From: Chara braunii
Taxonomy: Eukaryota; Streptophyta; Charophyceae; Charales; Characeae
Assembly (NCBI GenBank): GCA_003427395.1
Contig: BFEA01000098.1
Span: forward strand, 2,301,387-2,350,651
Reading direction: 5' to 3'
Length of the DNA: 49,265 nt
A model generated the notes under the pieces. The model did no database searches, was not told the origin of the DNA, and saw only the letters and a program-made list of their open reading frames with translations. Of this stretch, positions 1 through 11,163 are shown piece by piece (position 1 is the stretch's first letter; every line of letters begins with the position of its first letter). Both the position numbers and the translations under genes were made by a program.

Positions 1-235
1 GGGGGGGGGGGGTGTGTACGTAACACAACCATCCCACGTAATGTGGGAAACAGGACAGTACCCAAGAATATCCATTAGTATATTGCTTATTTCTAGCTAT
101 GGATGATGCACGTTACGCGGACAGTCTAGGTTAGGGCCCTTAGGGGTCATAGTTAACAAAGGACCAGAGATTAGTATGTTAGTATTAGTATGTTAGGGAT
201 TAGGAGAGGGCAAAAAGCCCAACCGTAGAGGGGGT

Positions 236-287
236 GCACGCCCTAAAGCGCGCTTTTCGCCGCCTAGCACCCATAGCAGCTCATCAG
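236..287 (-). ncRNA. Hammerhead-like three-way junction in repeat A
   Basis: On the minus strand, CTGATGA (287-281) is followed by a 5-bp stem II (280-276 with 263-259, one G·U), then GAAA (258-255). A 6-bp stem III follows (253-248 with 241-236, one G·U) around a 6-nt loop. G10.1 and C11.1 fit the hammerhead consensus. The uridine expected before the cleavage site is absent (A and C at 235-234), and no stem I partner is visible. It is therefore probably a non-cleaving relic or a chance fold. Hammerheads in PLE pseudo-LTRs are established, and this one lies on the RT strand. Confidence 0.35.
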
Positions 288-411
288 AGGGGTTAGAATC
301 AGTAGAGGCTCCTGTTAGCGTTCGGGGTAGGGGGTGGGGGATAAGCAAGTAAGGCGTCATAGGTTTCAAGGTGGTACTGGGTTACAGGTTAGCGGGTTCG
401 TACCTGAGCTG

Positions 412-822
412 TCATGGCTGGTGTCGCAGGGGAGTCAACCGCCACCATAGTACGAGGATCGTAGCGCAGCGTGGTGTCAGCGGCCTTACGTAATAAGCAA
501 ATTGCTCAAGACACCGTGGCGTGCCAGAGTGCTTCCTTGATCCAGTATCAGTATGTGAGCAGTTCTGCTCAAGTAGGGAAGATGCTGATGCAAAGGCTTC
601 GCGTGTGGCATGATCCAGCAAGCCAGCGTTGGTGTGGTATGGCGAATGGCACANAGTATATGTAAGGGAGTAGCGAGTGCCATCTGGAGAATGGCCAATT
701 GTAGCTAAGTGCAAGCCATAGGAGTTTCGCGTGGTTGGTAATTTTTCGGGGTATGCTAAAGGGGTAATCATGCGGGTAGCGAGGATCGTAGGGTGCGTGC
801 GGTATCTGCATTGTTGGTGCAT
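412..822 (-). CDS. Unrecognised 136-codon frame inside direct repeat A
   Basis: An ATG-started frame of 136 codons that is also open in repeat B (18330-17920). I recognise no domain. It is Thr-, His- and Leu-rich and has no obvious signal peptide or membrane segment. Conservation in B is weak evidence for coding because the two copies are almost identical at the DNA level throughout. It could be a chance frame; one unresolved base (654) lies inside. Confidence 0.2.
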   Translation of the reverse strand: MHQQCRYRTHPTILATRMITPLAYPEKLPTTRNSYGLHLATIGHSPDGTRYSLTYTXCHSPYHTNAGLLDHATREAFASASSLLEQNCSHTDTGSRKHSGTPRCLEQFAYYVRPLTPRCATILVLWWRLTPLRHQP

Positions 823-2184
823 AGGGTGGGAGAGGGCAAGTTAGTGCCGAGATCGCAGGGAGCGGGGATGAGCTGGTAGATCAAGAGGGGAGAATATGCG
901 GTTTGCTAGCGGGGTTGGGGTGGTCGGTATGTGTTATGTGGGCAAATGTAGGTGGGCATAGGCAGGTTGGCTACCTTTTTTTTGTTTTTTGTCTTGTAGC
1001 TTATTGTTGTTTATAGGGGAGACAGGCTATGGTGGTAATGTGCTGCGTTGCTGGTTTATTTTGTAGTGTCGCTTCGAGGTGGTGTGTCTTTTGTATGCTT
1101 TGCCAGGTGTAGTTTGACCTGCGGTGCGAGCGTATAGGACGAGCTCTGCGTGGGGAGAAGAGGAAGCAAGGAGCTTGCTAAGGGTATCTCTGGAGGAGCT
1201 TGGATAGGTGGCGGGTAGCTGTGTAGTGGAAAGCCTTGCCCAGTAGGGGGGATATGGGGTATGCTTGCAGCTGCGCCTTGCGTCGGTGTAGTTGTTGCTG
1301 GGAATTAATCAGGGGTAGTGTGTATGCTGTCTCATAGTGTATTGCAAACGGTCATTATTCCGTCGTAATTGGATGGTGTGCGATTATGTCCGTACTCGTT
1401 TTTCGTCGTATCCACTCTTCCTTCCTCGTGCGCGTGTTTGTATTCTTGTGTGTCAACTGTGTTATTTTGGGGTGGTGCATTAGTGGTCGAGACTCGTGGA
1501 AGTTTGCTTTTGTTTTTTGTTTTCTTGTTTTTTTGTTTTATTGCCCGTCTTTTATTCACTTTTTATTTTTTATTTTTGTGTTGTTATTTTTAATTCCATG
1601 TTTCTATTAAGCAGGAAGTTGGTGACCCATAACTGGTAGGTCTAGTTGTGTGGTACGTATATCAAAGCTTTGTCAAGCTCAAAAGTAGGCGTGTATTATG
1701 TTATCGGTGGGTGATGACCGGGGCTGTTGGCAATCGTTTGAAGTTTCCTTCGTTTTATTGGCAGGTTAGGTACTTACCTTATTTAAAGTTCTATTTTAAT
1801 TATTATTTTATTTCATTTAGTTTTATTTATTTACTTTATTATTTTTTTATTTTTTTATTTGCTGTCTTTTTGGATTTATTTTATTTATGTTGATTTACTT
1901 ATTCATTAATTAATTTTTATTATATATTGCTTTATTTATTTATTTTATTTTATTTATTTATTTTATTTATATCTTTTTTATTATTTATTTAATTATTTAA
2001 AAAAATATATTATGATTATTATTATTATTATACTATTATTATATTATTATTTTTTAATTTTTATTTTCTAAAATTACTTAATTACTTTTAATATTATTAA
2101 GAAATGAATATGTTGTGTGTGTGTGTGCGTGTGTGTGTGTGTGTGTGTGTATCCCTCCCCGTACCCTCGTGATGGGGTCCCTAC

Positions 2185-2229
2185 GGGTAGGTCCATGGAT
2201 GTTGGACCTACCCCAGTTGGGATAGGTCC
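2185..2229 (+). other. Overlapping alternative hairpins beside repeat A
   Basis: Segment 2185-2195 pairs perfectly with 2203-2213 (11 bp, 7-nt loop). The same middle segment can instead pair with the downstream TAGGTCC (about 2223-2229), because the two outer segments are near repeats of each other. The second hairpin has a loop of the form CCCC-AGTT-GGG, which resembles the loops of the hairpin array at 31993-33241. Function unknown. Confidence 0.5.
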
Positions 2230-2381
2230 TCCATCCGAACCATGCCTGTTTTATTTTTTAGGTTGATGCACGCACACACAATGTGTTTGAGTGAGGAGCT
2301 TTTTGTTCGGTGTGGTGGGGTGTTATTATACTCAGTGGGATTTTTTAGACACTGTTTTGTGGTTTATGGATGGTTTAAGAA

Positions 2382-4450
2382 CTATAGAAGATGTTGTAGT
2401 GTGTCTTGGGGGTTGCATTTGAAAGGTTGGTAATTCAAGGCGTTACTAAGGACTTTTCTTGCAGTCCCACAAAATCTTTGATTTTTAAACCCATTTCGTA
2501 TGAAGCAGAGGATTGTTTGGTATATTTCTTCTGCCGCATGCAGTGGCTCGGTATCGATAGTCATTATTGTTATGATCTGGGGTATTAGTAGGTTGAGTGA
2601 TTGTTGGATGAGTCTATTGGAGTTGGCTTGCACAAATCGGGTGATGGGGAAGTTGAGTTCCCTTCGTTTGTCATATTTGCTTGTCCTGTATGTGCCAATT
2701 TGCGGGTTTGTGATAGTTATTGTAGTGTTGAGGAAGTTGGTTTGGGTTCCAATGGTAAGGTTATTTACTTGCGTTTTTTGCGTTGTTTGTTCATTTAGGG
2801 TGATTAGGTGAAGAGGATATATGTAGTATTTGCTGCGTGTGCTGGTGATGGCTGGGTTTCGAAAGTCGTGGATTCTATGATTGTTGATGATGTGAAAATC
2901 ATCGAAGTAGCGAAAGACGTGTTAAAAAAGGTGCAACAAATGTGTATTGTTTTTGTTAGTTAATTTTTCATAAACTTAAATTCATATTTGAAGAAATAGA
3001 TGTTGCACCAGACTGGCGAACAGCTTACTCCCATCGGGATCCGCAGTATTTGTCTTCAGATTTTGCTACCGAGGGAGGTATATGCGTTTTTAATCAACCA
3101 GTTATTGATTTCATTTACTGCATTGTTGTTCATGATGAGGAATCCATTTGGTGGGTTAACGTACCAATCACATGTAGGGGTCCAAATACCATTATTGGAG
3201 TGGAATTTGCAGGCAAGCTTAACCCCGTTGCCATAGGTATTTTTTGCTTGTTTGAAAGCGAGTTTCGAAAAAAATAGGATGGCGTCAGGTAGCAGCATGT
3301 GATATCTGTTGAAAATATAGATGTTACCTTATGGGGTAGATTGTAAGTGTAATCTGAGGTTGAGTCTATAGGCCACCAGAATGGTACTTTGATACCGAGT
3401 TTTTCAAGTGTTTTTCGAGTCATTTCTCCACAGTGTAGTTTGACCATTCTTATTAGCGCAGTCAAGACGGCCGCTGCGAGGTCTGCAAGGGGTGTAGTAA
3501 TGACATCAGAGGAATTAGTTAACCATCTGAATGCATTTTTGTGTTTTTTGTAGGTGGCAAAGAGGTATGGTAGTGTCATTTTGCCAATTGGTATGTCGGG
3601 GAATTTTATGGTCAGTTGTTCATTCATGAGGTGGAGTAGTTCGGTGGCTGTGATCTCGTGGGGTTCAAAGTCGGGGCTGCAAAGTCTCTGGAGGGCGAGG
3701 AATCTTACCAGATTGATGCATGTGATAACCGGTGTTTTAGGAGCTTTGTCGGTACCGGAGATGTAAAAGTGTTTGGTGAGGTAGTTGATTTCATGGTTTA
3801 TTGCATGTTCTTGTAATCGTGCAGCAGTGTGGGGTCTTACATTTTCAAGATTCCTTTTAATGACTTTTGTCATAGTCTTGTTTGGCCTTGGGTTCATCAT
3901 AAAGCGGCATCCCTAGTTTTATTAGCATGGCAGTGAACTGTGCCCATACCTATAGCGTGGCAGATATTACATCATCTGTGTTTGTGGCGGCCGGAGGGAT
4001 GTGGTTGAGTCCCATAGCCATTATCTTGCGAAGCTCAGTGTTGGTTGTGATGTTGAGGTCTAATGTCGTGACATGTGCAGCTTCTTGTGTGGGTAGCATT
4101 CCGGAGGGTAGTTGATTCGTGTACTTCTGGAACCTCGTTTGTTGGTAGTAGCAAGTCTGAGGCAAAAGCTTTGTCCAGCCCGTAAAATCGAAGTCACGGA
4201 ATACTGTTGCAGGTTTATACAGTGCTTTCAGTATATGGTCGTTATAGGTCCATGAAAACATAAATTTTTCAAGTAGTGGTATTGCATCAGGTCTATGTTC
4301 TTGGAGTATTTTTTCGAAAATGTATCTGAATTTGAATCTGTCCATGAGCCGGTTAACGTAGTGGCAGGAGATTATGTTTTTGTTTAGGTTTTTACTGTTT
4401 CTCCATCCGAGTCTTCCGTCATCCATTGTTTGCAGCCTTGCGTCCTGCAC
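2382..4450 (-). pseudogene. Reverse transcriptase of a penelope-like (PLE-type) retroelement, broken over three frames
   Basis: The protein would copy element RNA into DNA in the nucleus. Reading downward, 4450-3950 is an N-terminal RT region. 3900-about 3297 holds a finger-like segment (LPYLFATYKKHKNAFRWL) and motif A (FSTDITCCY, Asp codon near 3306). 3298-2962 holds motif B (RIPMGVSCSPVWCN; RIPMG at 3029-3043). 2921-2382 holds motif C (RYFDDFHIINN, 2898-2912) and then a thumb-like part with YDKRRELNF, which recalls the YDKRDDF-type motif of penelope RTs. The segments use successive frames (1, 0, 1, 2), and there are in-frame stops at 3950 (TAG) and 3056 (TGA). The copy is decayed, or the assembly has indels. 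No GIY-YIG endonuclease was recognised. RT identity is solid; the PLE class is inferred from motif wording and the flanking repeats. Confidence 0.7.
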
Positions 4451-6137
4451 ACACGATCCAGGTATAGGGTCAATATGTTGTTGGCGATTTGGGGAGGTGT
4501 TTGTAGGTCGTAGTGTGGCCTGCTTAGTTATGCGAGTTCTTATATAAGGTGCGGTTTTAGTTGGGTATGAAGCTCAATTTTATTGTAATGCCTTAGTATT
4601 AGTCCTTGCGTATTTTAGGTAGTAGCTATATATGAGTGGGGGCCAGCAAGTGCAATTATTTTCTTTAGGCACCGGTATTAATTTGGTGTTCTAGAGGGGT
4701 AAGCAGAGATCTGTACTCCTTTGGTTTGAACTTTGGTTGTGTTTTTAAGCAAAAAGCTTGAGACAGGGAGGGAGGACAAAGGGATTACCCTCATATGCAC
4801 GTATACAAACACAGCATCATGCACTCGGACAAAGTGTCAGTCATGGACACGTACCGACATACTGAGACATGCGTCATTATGTTTTCGTAAATACAAAGCG
4901 AGGTGTGCATAGGCATGTATGCAGACACGTACACACATATTGGGACTTGTGGAGATGCTATTTGCAAGTACGCATGCAATTGCACACATATTCACAGGCC
5001 TATACAGGATTCGCCTGTGTAGTCACTTTGGACAAGTATACTTATCATTTGCATAGTCACTTATGTAAATACCTCCCCATATATACAACCTGTCACCGTC
5101 CTGGTTATGCACAGACACATGCGAAAAATATGTGGATATGCAGTGACACATATACTTACGGACGTAGAATTGGTGTTCCTAGCGGCGCATAGGCATAGAC
5201 ACCCATACATACGCACAAACACTCATACGTAGAGATCCTTTTTTTCAAGTACGCATGCATTTGCACATATATTCACAGGCTTTTACCGAATCCGCCTGTG
5301 TAGCCGCTTCGGCCAAGTATACTCATGATTGCATAGACACACATACACCCATACCTCCGTACATATATAGACTGTCACCGGCCTGGGCACACACACAGAC
5401 ACACGCGAATACGTGATGATGCGTTACTGATATTCAGTCATACACACACTCTCGGACATAGAGACGGTATTCCCAGCCGCACATACGAATATACACTTAC
5501 ACAGTCTTACATATGCACATATATACACACAGACACTAACACATAGAGATCCTTTTTTGCAAATATTCTCACATATGCACACGTACCCAGACCCACTTTC
5601 ATATATGTGCTCCTATGTACGGCGCATAGTCATGGTCTTGCATGCGCACAGAAATACATTAATGATGTCTTGTGTACACATGTTCAGACGGAAGTGTGCA
5701 CTGTCATATGGTCAGTGTCATATACCTGCCAATACACACACCTTCTCAGGGTCATGCATCTCACTCATGCACGCACATGCACAGACATTCGTACTCATGT
5801 AGCCATTGTTTTTTATCGCAAAGGTGGTGATAGTCGGATGGGAGAAAAAATAATTAATAACTTATGAAATAAAATTATATCGGACAGCCAGCAGCCTTAG
5901 CTGGTTTAGCTGGGGGACTTATTCCGGTCAATCTAGGTCAGCGGAGCCTCAAAAGAATCGAAGACCACGCTAGCCTTTATTAGTAGAGCCCTGCTATTTG
6001 CCCTCCTGCATTTTACATCAAGACTTGTACTGCTAGCCTTATGTAAAGAGAAAAACTATAGCTTTGTCGGTGACAGTATCCAAACTTTCTAGAGCTAAAT
6101 CATCCCTAACCAGAAAAAGGCATATGTCATATGCTCT
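4451..6137. other. Spacer between RT and ORF1, with diverged tandem repeats
   Basis: No gene recognised. 4451-4780 is plain AT-rich sequence. 4780-5830 is rich in ACACATAC-like words and holds the tandem repeat listed separately. 5830-6137 shows nothing I recognise. Confidence 0.6.
4960..5600 (+). repeat. Diverged tandem repeat, ~285-310 bp period
   Basis: The phrase CAAGTACGCATGCA followed by TTCACAGGC starts near 4963 and again near 5247. GAGATCCTTTTTT closes the units near 5230 and 5550, and a third partial unit begins near 5559. Shared internal words include CGCCTGTGTAG and CTGTCACCG. Units are perhaps 75-80% alike by eye. This is a minisatellite-like array with no coding sense. Confidence 0.6.
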
Positions 6138-6177
6138 GTCTGTTTGGCTCAGGTGTCTGATAAACTGAGCTACAGAC
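6138..6177 (-). other. Two-stem hairpin resembling a tRNA 5' half
   Basis: GTCTGT (6138-6143) pairs with ACAGAC (6172-6177), and inside it CTCAG pairs with CTGAG. On the minus strand it reads GTCTGTAGCTCAGTTTATC, which looks like a tRNA start with an A box. No B box or T arm follows. It lies just past the ORF1 stop. It may be a tRNA-derived scrap or chance. Confidence 0.25.
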
Positions 6178-6197
6178 CATTGTAGCTTTGCGCTAGT

Positions 6198-8972
6198 CTA
6201 ACTTCTCGTGATGCTTGCGAAGTTAGGTTGGTAATCTGCGCTAAGACTCCGGCAAACTCGTTTCCATGACTCCTGAGATGATTGAGACCCAGTTCCCAGG
6301 GCCGAGCAGTCGCTGTTTGTTCTGAGCACAGAGGACTCGGCGCTGCTGGCACCGTAGTTTACTCTGAGTGCATCAATAGCAGAAACCGGTCCAATCGGAG
6401 TTCCAGGCGATGTTGAGCTAATTGTGATGGGGAGCATCCTTTTGTTTCCTCTCTCAGCATCTCCGCTGCTAACCTGGATAACTTCGTGGTTTTCAGGCAT
6501 GTGTTGCTTGGTGGTCATGTGCTCGGTCCAGTTCCTTAGTGCATTCTCAACAGGTGGGGCCCATTGCTGATTTGCCTGAGGTGGGGCAGTTGTGTTTGCC
6601 TGTGCCTGAGCGCACGCTGTGGCGATCAGCTCTTGTGCCATTGCTTGTTGCTGGGCGGCTGTCGCCATCTACCATTGTTGCTGCGTCATGAGGATGTCAT
6701 GCATGTCTGGCTGCCTCCAGTCATAATGGGGTGCTTTCTTCCTCGTCTGTCTTCTGGTCTGCATCCCTTCTTGGACTGGCTTCAGTCTTTGCGTCTTGTT
6801 TCCTCTTCTGGACCTTGCTCTAGGAGGTTCTGGGAGGGGGTTCATTGCGATGCTGAGAAGCTGCACGCGCCTGCGTGCCAGCCTTTCGGCTTCCGTGCAA
6901 GTTTGGTTTTGTGTTGTTGTACGGGGGTTAAGGGTAATGGGGATAGCAGTGGTTAAGCCTTGGCCTGTGTAGGGACCAAATGGTGTCGAGTTCAGTGTGT
7001 GCGGGGGAGATCTCGGAGTGGTATTGGTGGTGGTGGGGGGGCCGGTCTGTCGTGCCATAGGCTGGGCTGTTCTTAGAGTGGCATTGGTGGTGTTGAGAGC
7101 GCCGGATTGTAGGGCCGTAAGCTGTGCATTTCTCGGATTGGCATCGGAGATGTTGAGAGGGTGGGTTTGTTGCGCCGAAAGTTGTGCAGCTGCAAGGGCA
7201 AAAGCATTGCCCATCCTCTGGTAGGTGCCCAGGTCGTGCAGTCCTGTATTATTAAGAATATTTGTGGCAGGTCTTTGCTGTTGTGCTGGTGTTGTGCTCT
7301 GGTTCTGGTCAGTTTGCACCTCGTTGCGTGTTGGGATATTGTGGTTTGCTGGTGGCGTGCATGCGGCTATGGTTGCAGAGGCAGAGTTACCAGCAGCGTG
7401 TTGTTGACCGTTCTGTGCAGGCGTTGTGCGTCCATTGGTGGTACTGGCAGTGGGAGTGCAAGTGGCAGTGTTGGGTGCATTCCCTGGTGTCTGTGCTGCA
7501 TTGCTGTGTCCCGTAGGTGTGTTGATAGTGTGTGTCTGATGTACCGGTGTTGCGGAGTGCGTCCTGGTTGGGGTGATGAGTGTCACAGTTGATGCAGGTG
7601 TGCTACCAAGCCTCATTTGTCGACATCTCCTCAAGGAGTTGTCTTCGACATCTGGAGGGTTTGGTCTGCTTGTTAGCCGTGCTAGGACCTCCTCAGCGTT
7701 AGGTACAAGTGCAGCGGTGAATCTGTGTACGAAGGGTACATTCATAAAATTCTCAAAACTGAGGATTTCCTCCACCGAGATGTTTCTGTTCTGTACCAGG
7801 AGATGCACGATCTTGATCATGTATTCTCGCATGAAGATGAAGGAAATCTGCGCCAGGATAGGCTTCTTCCAGGTTGTACACAGGAGTGCTTGGAACTCGA
7901 GCATTCTGATTTTGTCTGATGGTGCCTCTGAGTTGATCTTGTCTAGATTACCAATTACATACCAAATCATGTGGTCGAACCATGTGAAGCTATTTTCACA
8001 TCCGAGACATGCACACTTCAAGTATGGTCTTCCGGCGTTCCAGAACTTCTTGAGTTCAAGTAGATTCGTTGGGAACTTCGGTATGCCTTTCTGATGCAAC
8101 AGGGGTTTCTTCCAGCACTTCCCTTTTTCCAGCTTGGCGATTGAAGGGAAGTCAGCATCTAGTCCACCCCTTGCTCCTGGGAAGTAGATGGTTCCATTTA
8201 TGGCAGCAGTTCGACAGTTGTCTATGTCGGCATTGGTAAGCCCGACGAGTGCCGTATACGCTTCTACGCTGATTGGTGCCGTGTAGTTGAAAGTATCAAG
8301 CTTCCATAACCGATTGTGCACACGCTGCACCGCTTTCTCCGTCCATGTGCTTAAGGCTAGTGGCAAGAATGGGCTATGCTTGGCAAACTTTCACCCAGCG
8401 TCTCTTGCAAGCGGGTTAATCTCTGTGTGCGCGTTGTTCTTTCGTTTTGCCTCCTTCTTCTTGAGGTACTCTAACTCGGCTTGTGACAACGCCATTCGAT
8501 CGATATAAGCGTTGCTGAAAGTCTCGTTACTTTCGGTAACGGAGACTTGGCCAGCAGCGTCCAAATGTGATGCGTCATGGCCATGGAGTTCGAAAATGAT
8601 CTTCTCGGCCTTGGCAATGATGAGGTTCAGCTCCCGAGTCTCGATTGCGGCTTTCCTGCATGCATCGGTAATATTGCTTGCTAGTTCTTGGATCTTGGCG
8701 TTTAGTTCATGTGGTCTGCACTGCATGATAGAGACAATGGAAGCTCAGTCGCTGAATGAGAGGTTCTCAATCAGAAAAGGGGTCTGTCCCAGAGTCGCTT
8801 CATATATTTGCAGTAACACGTCCGCAGGAATGGCAAGCATGGCGAGCTGGCAATGTACGCTGGGCGGCTGCAATGCTGAGAATGGCTTGATGGCGGCCGC
8901 AAGTTCTGGGTGCCAACCCATGAGGATGCTATCCATCCTGCACACGTTTTGTAACGAAGCAAATATTAGCAT
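6198..8972 (-). pseudogene. ORF1-like protein of the giant retroelement, one frame with three stops
   Basis: A single reading frame runs from an ATG at 8972 to 6198 (~925 codons), interrupted only by TGA (8745), TGA (8391) and TAG (6669). The first part includes a charged, probably coiled-coil stretch (8726-8391). The 8366-6669 segment is 565 residues. Residues 1-240 look globular, with Cys118, Cys120 and Cys123 as possible metal ligands. Residues 250-480 are a Thr/Asn/Gln/Ala-rich linker with three 20-residue repeats. Residues 515-550 are strongly basic, suited to nucleic-acid binding. The last part (6668-6198) is Gln/Ala-rich. I recognise no named domain. Position upstream of the RT on the same strand suggests an ORF1 or nucleocapsid role (inference). 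The stops could be decay, or the segments could be separate ORFs. Confidence 0.5.
7008..7187 (-). repeat. Three tandem 60-bp units encoding 20-residue repeats
   Basis: Residues 394-413, 414-433 and 434-453 of the 565-residue segment align position by position: each begins AQ and ends PRN, LRT or PRS. The matching DNA units are 60 bp and diverged, so the repeat kept its length while substitutions built up. Confidence 0.7.
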
Positions 8973-9076
8973 TGCTGTGCGAGTGGGGTTCAGGGGTTAT
9001 GGCTATCGGTATGTGTTTTTTTGGGGGGGGCTACTGTATTCCTTAGTTTGTAGGTCAAGATAGACTTCGTTAATCA

Positions 9077-9080
<4 letters not shown>

Positions 9081-9133
<53 letters not shown>
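9081..9133 (+). repeat. (TA)n microsatellite
   Basis: About 26 uninterrupted TA dinucleotides. Confidence 0.97.
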
Positions 9134-9136
<3 letters not shown>

Positions 9137-9402
9137 CATCACCTAACAGTATCAGGGTTTTGGTGAATTGATCCGATTAGGTGTAGGAAAGCGAGGGCGC
9201 AGACGTATGTGCCTGCAGTGCGTTTTGGGAGGTCAATTGATGCAAAAGCAATGCGTTAGGTAGGGGGTTTTTTAGGAGGTGGTATTATTATAAAGGTCCG
9301 GATCTCATCGTAATGGGGGAGTTTCGGCTGTGGTAAGATAATTAGTTGCGGGGTGGTATAGTCATGTCTGCTAATTTTTCCAGTAGGCGATGCAAGTTAT
9401 CA

Positions 9403-9500
9403 GCGCAGTTTACTGTGTCTTGAGCATTCTGAGCTTCGTTGTGTTTGTTTGGCGCAGTTTACTTGTGTCTTGAGCATTCTGAGCTTCGTTGTGTTTGTTT
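9403..9500 (+). repeat. Tandem duplication, 48-49 bp
   Basis: Two almost identical units (9403-9450 and 9452-9500) starting GCGCAGTTTACT and ending GTGTTTGTTT. They differ by a one-base insertion. Confidence 0.9.
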
Positions 9501-10454
9501 AGTCATCGGGTGAGCATGAGAGCAATTCGTTCTTACGGAAAACCATGTCTGGTGTCACCTTTATTTATGTCATGGGGTATCGGTCGAGATACTCTCGGTC
9601 AGGTTTGTCTAGGTCCTGGAATCAGTATTTGTTTGTAGGGGTTTTATAAACCAGTGTTTGAAAGATATCAAAATCTATTGCATTCTGCATGCGGTTATCT
9701 GTATACCAGAAGCTGGGGGGCGTTCTCAGGACTCCTAGATGTGTTGTGTTTTGAAAAACCGTCGGGTTGCTAGGGCAAAGGGTAGTATCCATCAGCTTGC
9801 TCTTGCGCATGGTAGCAGGTATCTGTAGCGCTCTTACTGTACTTTATTATAAGCGGATGAGAGCATTGGTTGGTCATTCTGTTAAAACGACCATTTTGAT
9901 TAGTCTTTTCAATTATTGCATATTTCACTAGGGAGTCGTTCTATTGTGTGATCGGTGGTCAAGGTGTATAGGGTATCTATATGTCTGTGCATTATTTGGG
10001 CTATGTTCTGTCGAACTAGGAGTGTGTAATTTATTCAGAACATTGGGTATGCTTCACATTATATTTTTCTCGAGGGGATTTAAGGATTTAACGTTATGTT
10101 TTCAGGAATTATATTTATTGCATTGTATTTTTATTCGTTATTTTGATCTGTAATAGCCCGCATATTTGTTAAAACAGAAGCGATCGATATTATAAGGCCG
10201 GGAATTGGGTCCAGCGTTCCTCACAACGTTTGTCGCTGTTGATCATGGATCTTCGGCCAAGCAAAGCCCAGGGTATGACTGTGCCAGAAAGAAAATAATA
10301 CATTTCTATCTTCTTTTGATCTATTCATCAAAACATCGCATCTATGGTAAAAGTTCTTCCTATCAGTAAATCGATGATACCAATTTACCCTAACACCAAG
10401 TTACCTGAGCGCAGTCATCCATCCACCAGCAGATATACTTAAATTGACAATACA

Positions 10455-10803
10455 GTCTCTCTTTTTTTCTTTTTTTCTTTTTTCTTTTTCTTTGGGGGTC
10501 TTTTTTTCACTCCCTCTCTCTTTCTCTCTATTTCTCTCTCCCTTTCTCGCATGACCTAGGGTATTTGTCAGAACATCATACCTCAAAAAATTTAAGTAAA
10601 ATGACAACATCTCTCTCCCTTTCTTTCTCTCTCTCTTTATTTCGCACGACTTTAGCCTATTCGTCAGGACATTACCTAATCAACACGAGAAGATTTTCTG
10701 AATATAGCCCTAATGCATGCAGAATTAAAAAAATGACAATATTTCTCTCTCTCTTTCTTTTTCTTATTNNNNNNNNNNNNNNNNNNNNNNNNNNNNNNNN
10801 NNN

Positions 10804-10899
<96 letters not shown>

Positions 10900-11103
10900 T
10901 CTTTCTTTCTCTCTCCCTCATTTTCCAATACCCAATCGAAAAGGCAAATACGGTCTCCCACCATGCTTGATAGGAAAATATCACCATAAGAAGTCAGCGG
11001 AGCTTTCAGCGACATCACTATGCCAGTAGCCATGAAGAACGCAGCTGATCAACTCGTCTTCCTAAACTGTCGTTACAGCGCCTTCATATCGTGAACCGCT
11101 ACA

Positions 11104-11160
<57 letters not shown>
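10455..11160 (+). repeat. Pyrimidine-rich (CT)n array with gap
   Basis: CT/TTTC tracts at 10455-10550, 10605-10640, 10743-10768, 10804-10915 and 11103-11160, with unresolved bases at 10769-10803. The sequence between tracts is repetitive. Around 10553-10612 and 10648-10745, words such as GTCAG-ACAT and AAATGACAA recur. 10938-11060 and 11191-11330 are a second diverged pair, sharing ACAAATAC, TCACCATGC and CGTCTTCC. Confidence 0.75.

Positions 11161-11163
<3 letters not shown>

Larger units (their letters stand above)
1..2135 (-). repeat. Direct repeat copy A (putative pseudo-LTR of a giant PLE-like element)
   Basis: This stretch recurs at 17525-19640 in the same orientation. From about 550 to 1700 only a few substitutions separate the copies. 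The AT-rich tail (1780-2110) is more diverged, and similarity stops inside a TG microsatellite (about 2115-2150). Both copies begin after a G run. No recognisable gene lies inside, although a 136-codon minus-strand frame (822-412) stays open in both copies. Minus orientation is assigned because the RT and ORF1 between the repeats are on that strand. The window may start inside the repeat, so its left edge is uncertain. A segmental or assembly duplication is the alternative. Confidence 0.8.

Noticed and set aside
1-2135. Classical LTRs of an LTR retrotransposon
   Set aside because: No TG...CA ends, primer-binding site or polypurine tract were identified, and the enclosed RT is not of the Ty1 or Ty3 type.
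6183-6195. AGCTTTGCGCT resembles the start of U4 snRNA
   Set aside because: Only about 11 bases match, and no U4 stem-loops or Sm site follow.
6669-8094. Plus-strand ORFs opposite ORF1 (for example 7573-8094)
   Set aside because: They are antisense shadows of the long minus-strand frame and have no recognisable domains.
3056-8747. Alternative genetic code with TGA as sense
   Set aside because: TAG and TAA also interrupt these and other frames, and frameshifts are present; decay explains the stops more simply.
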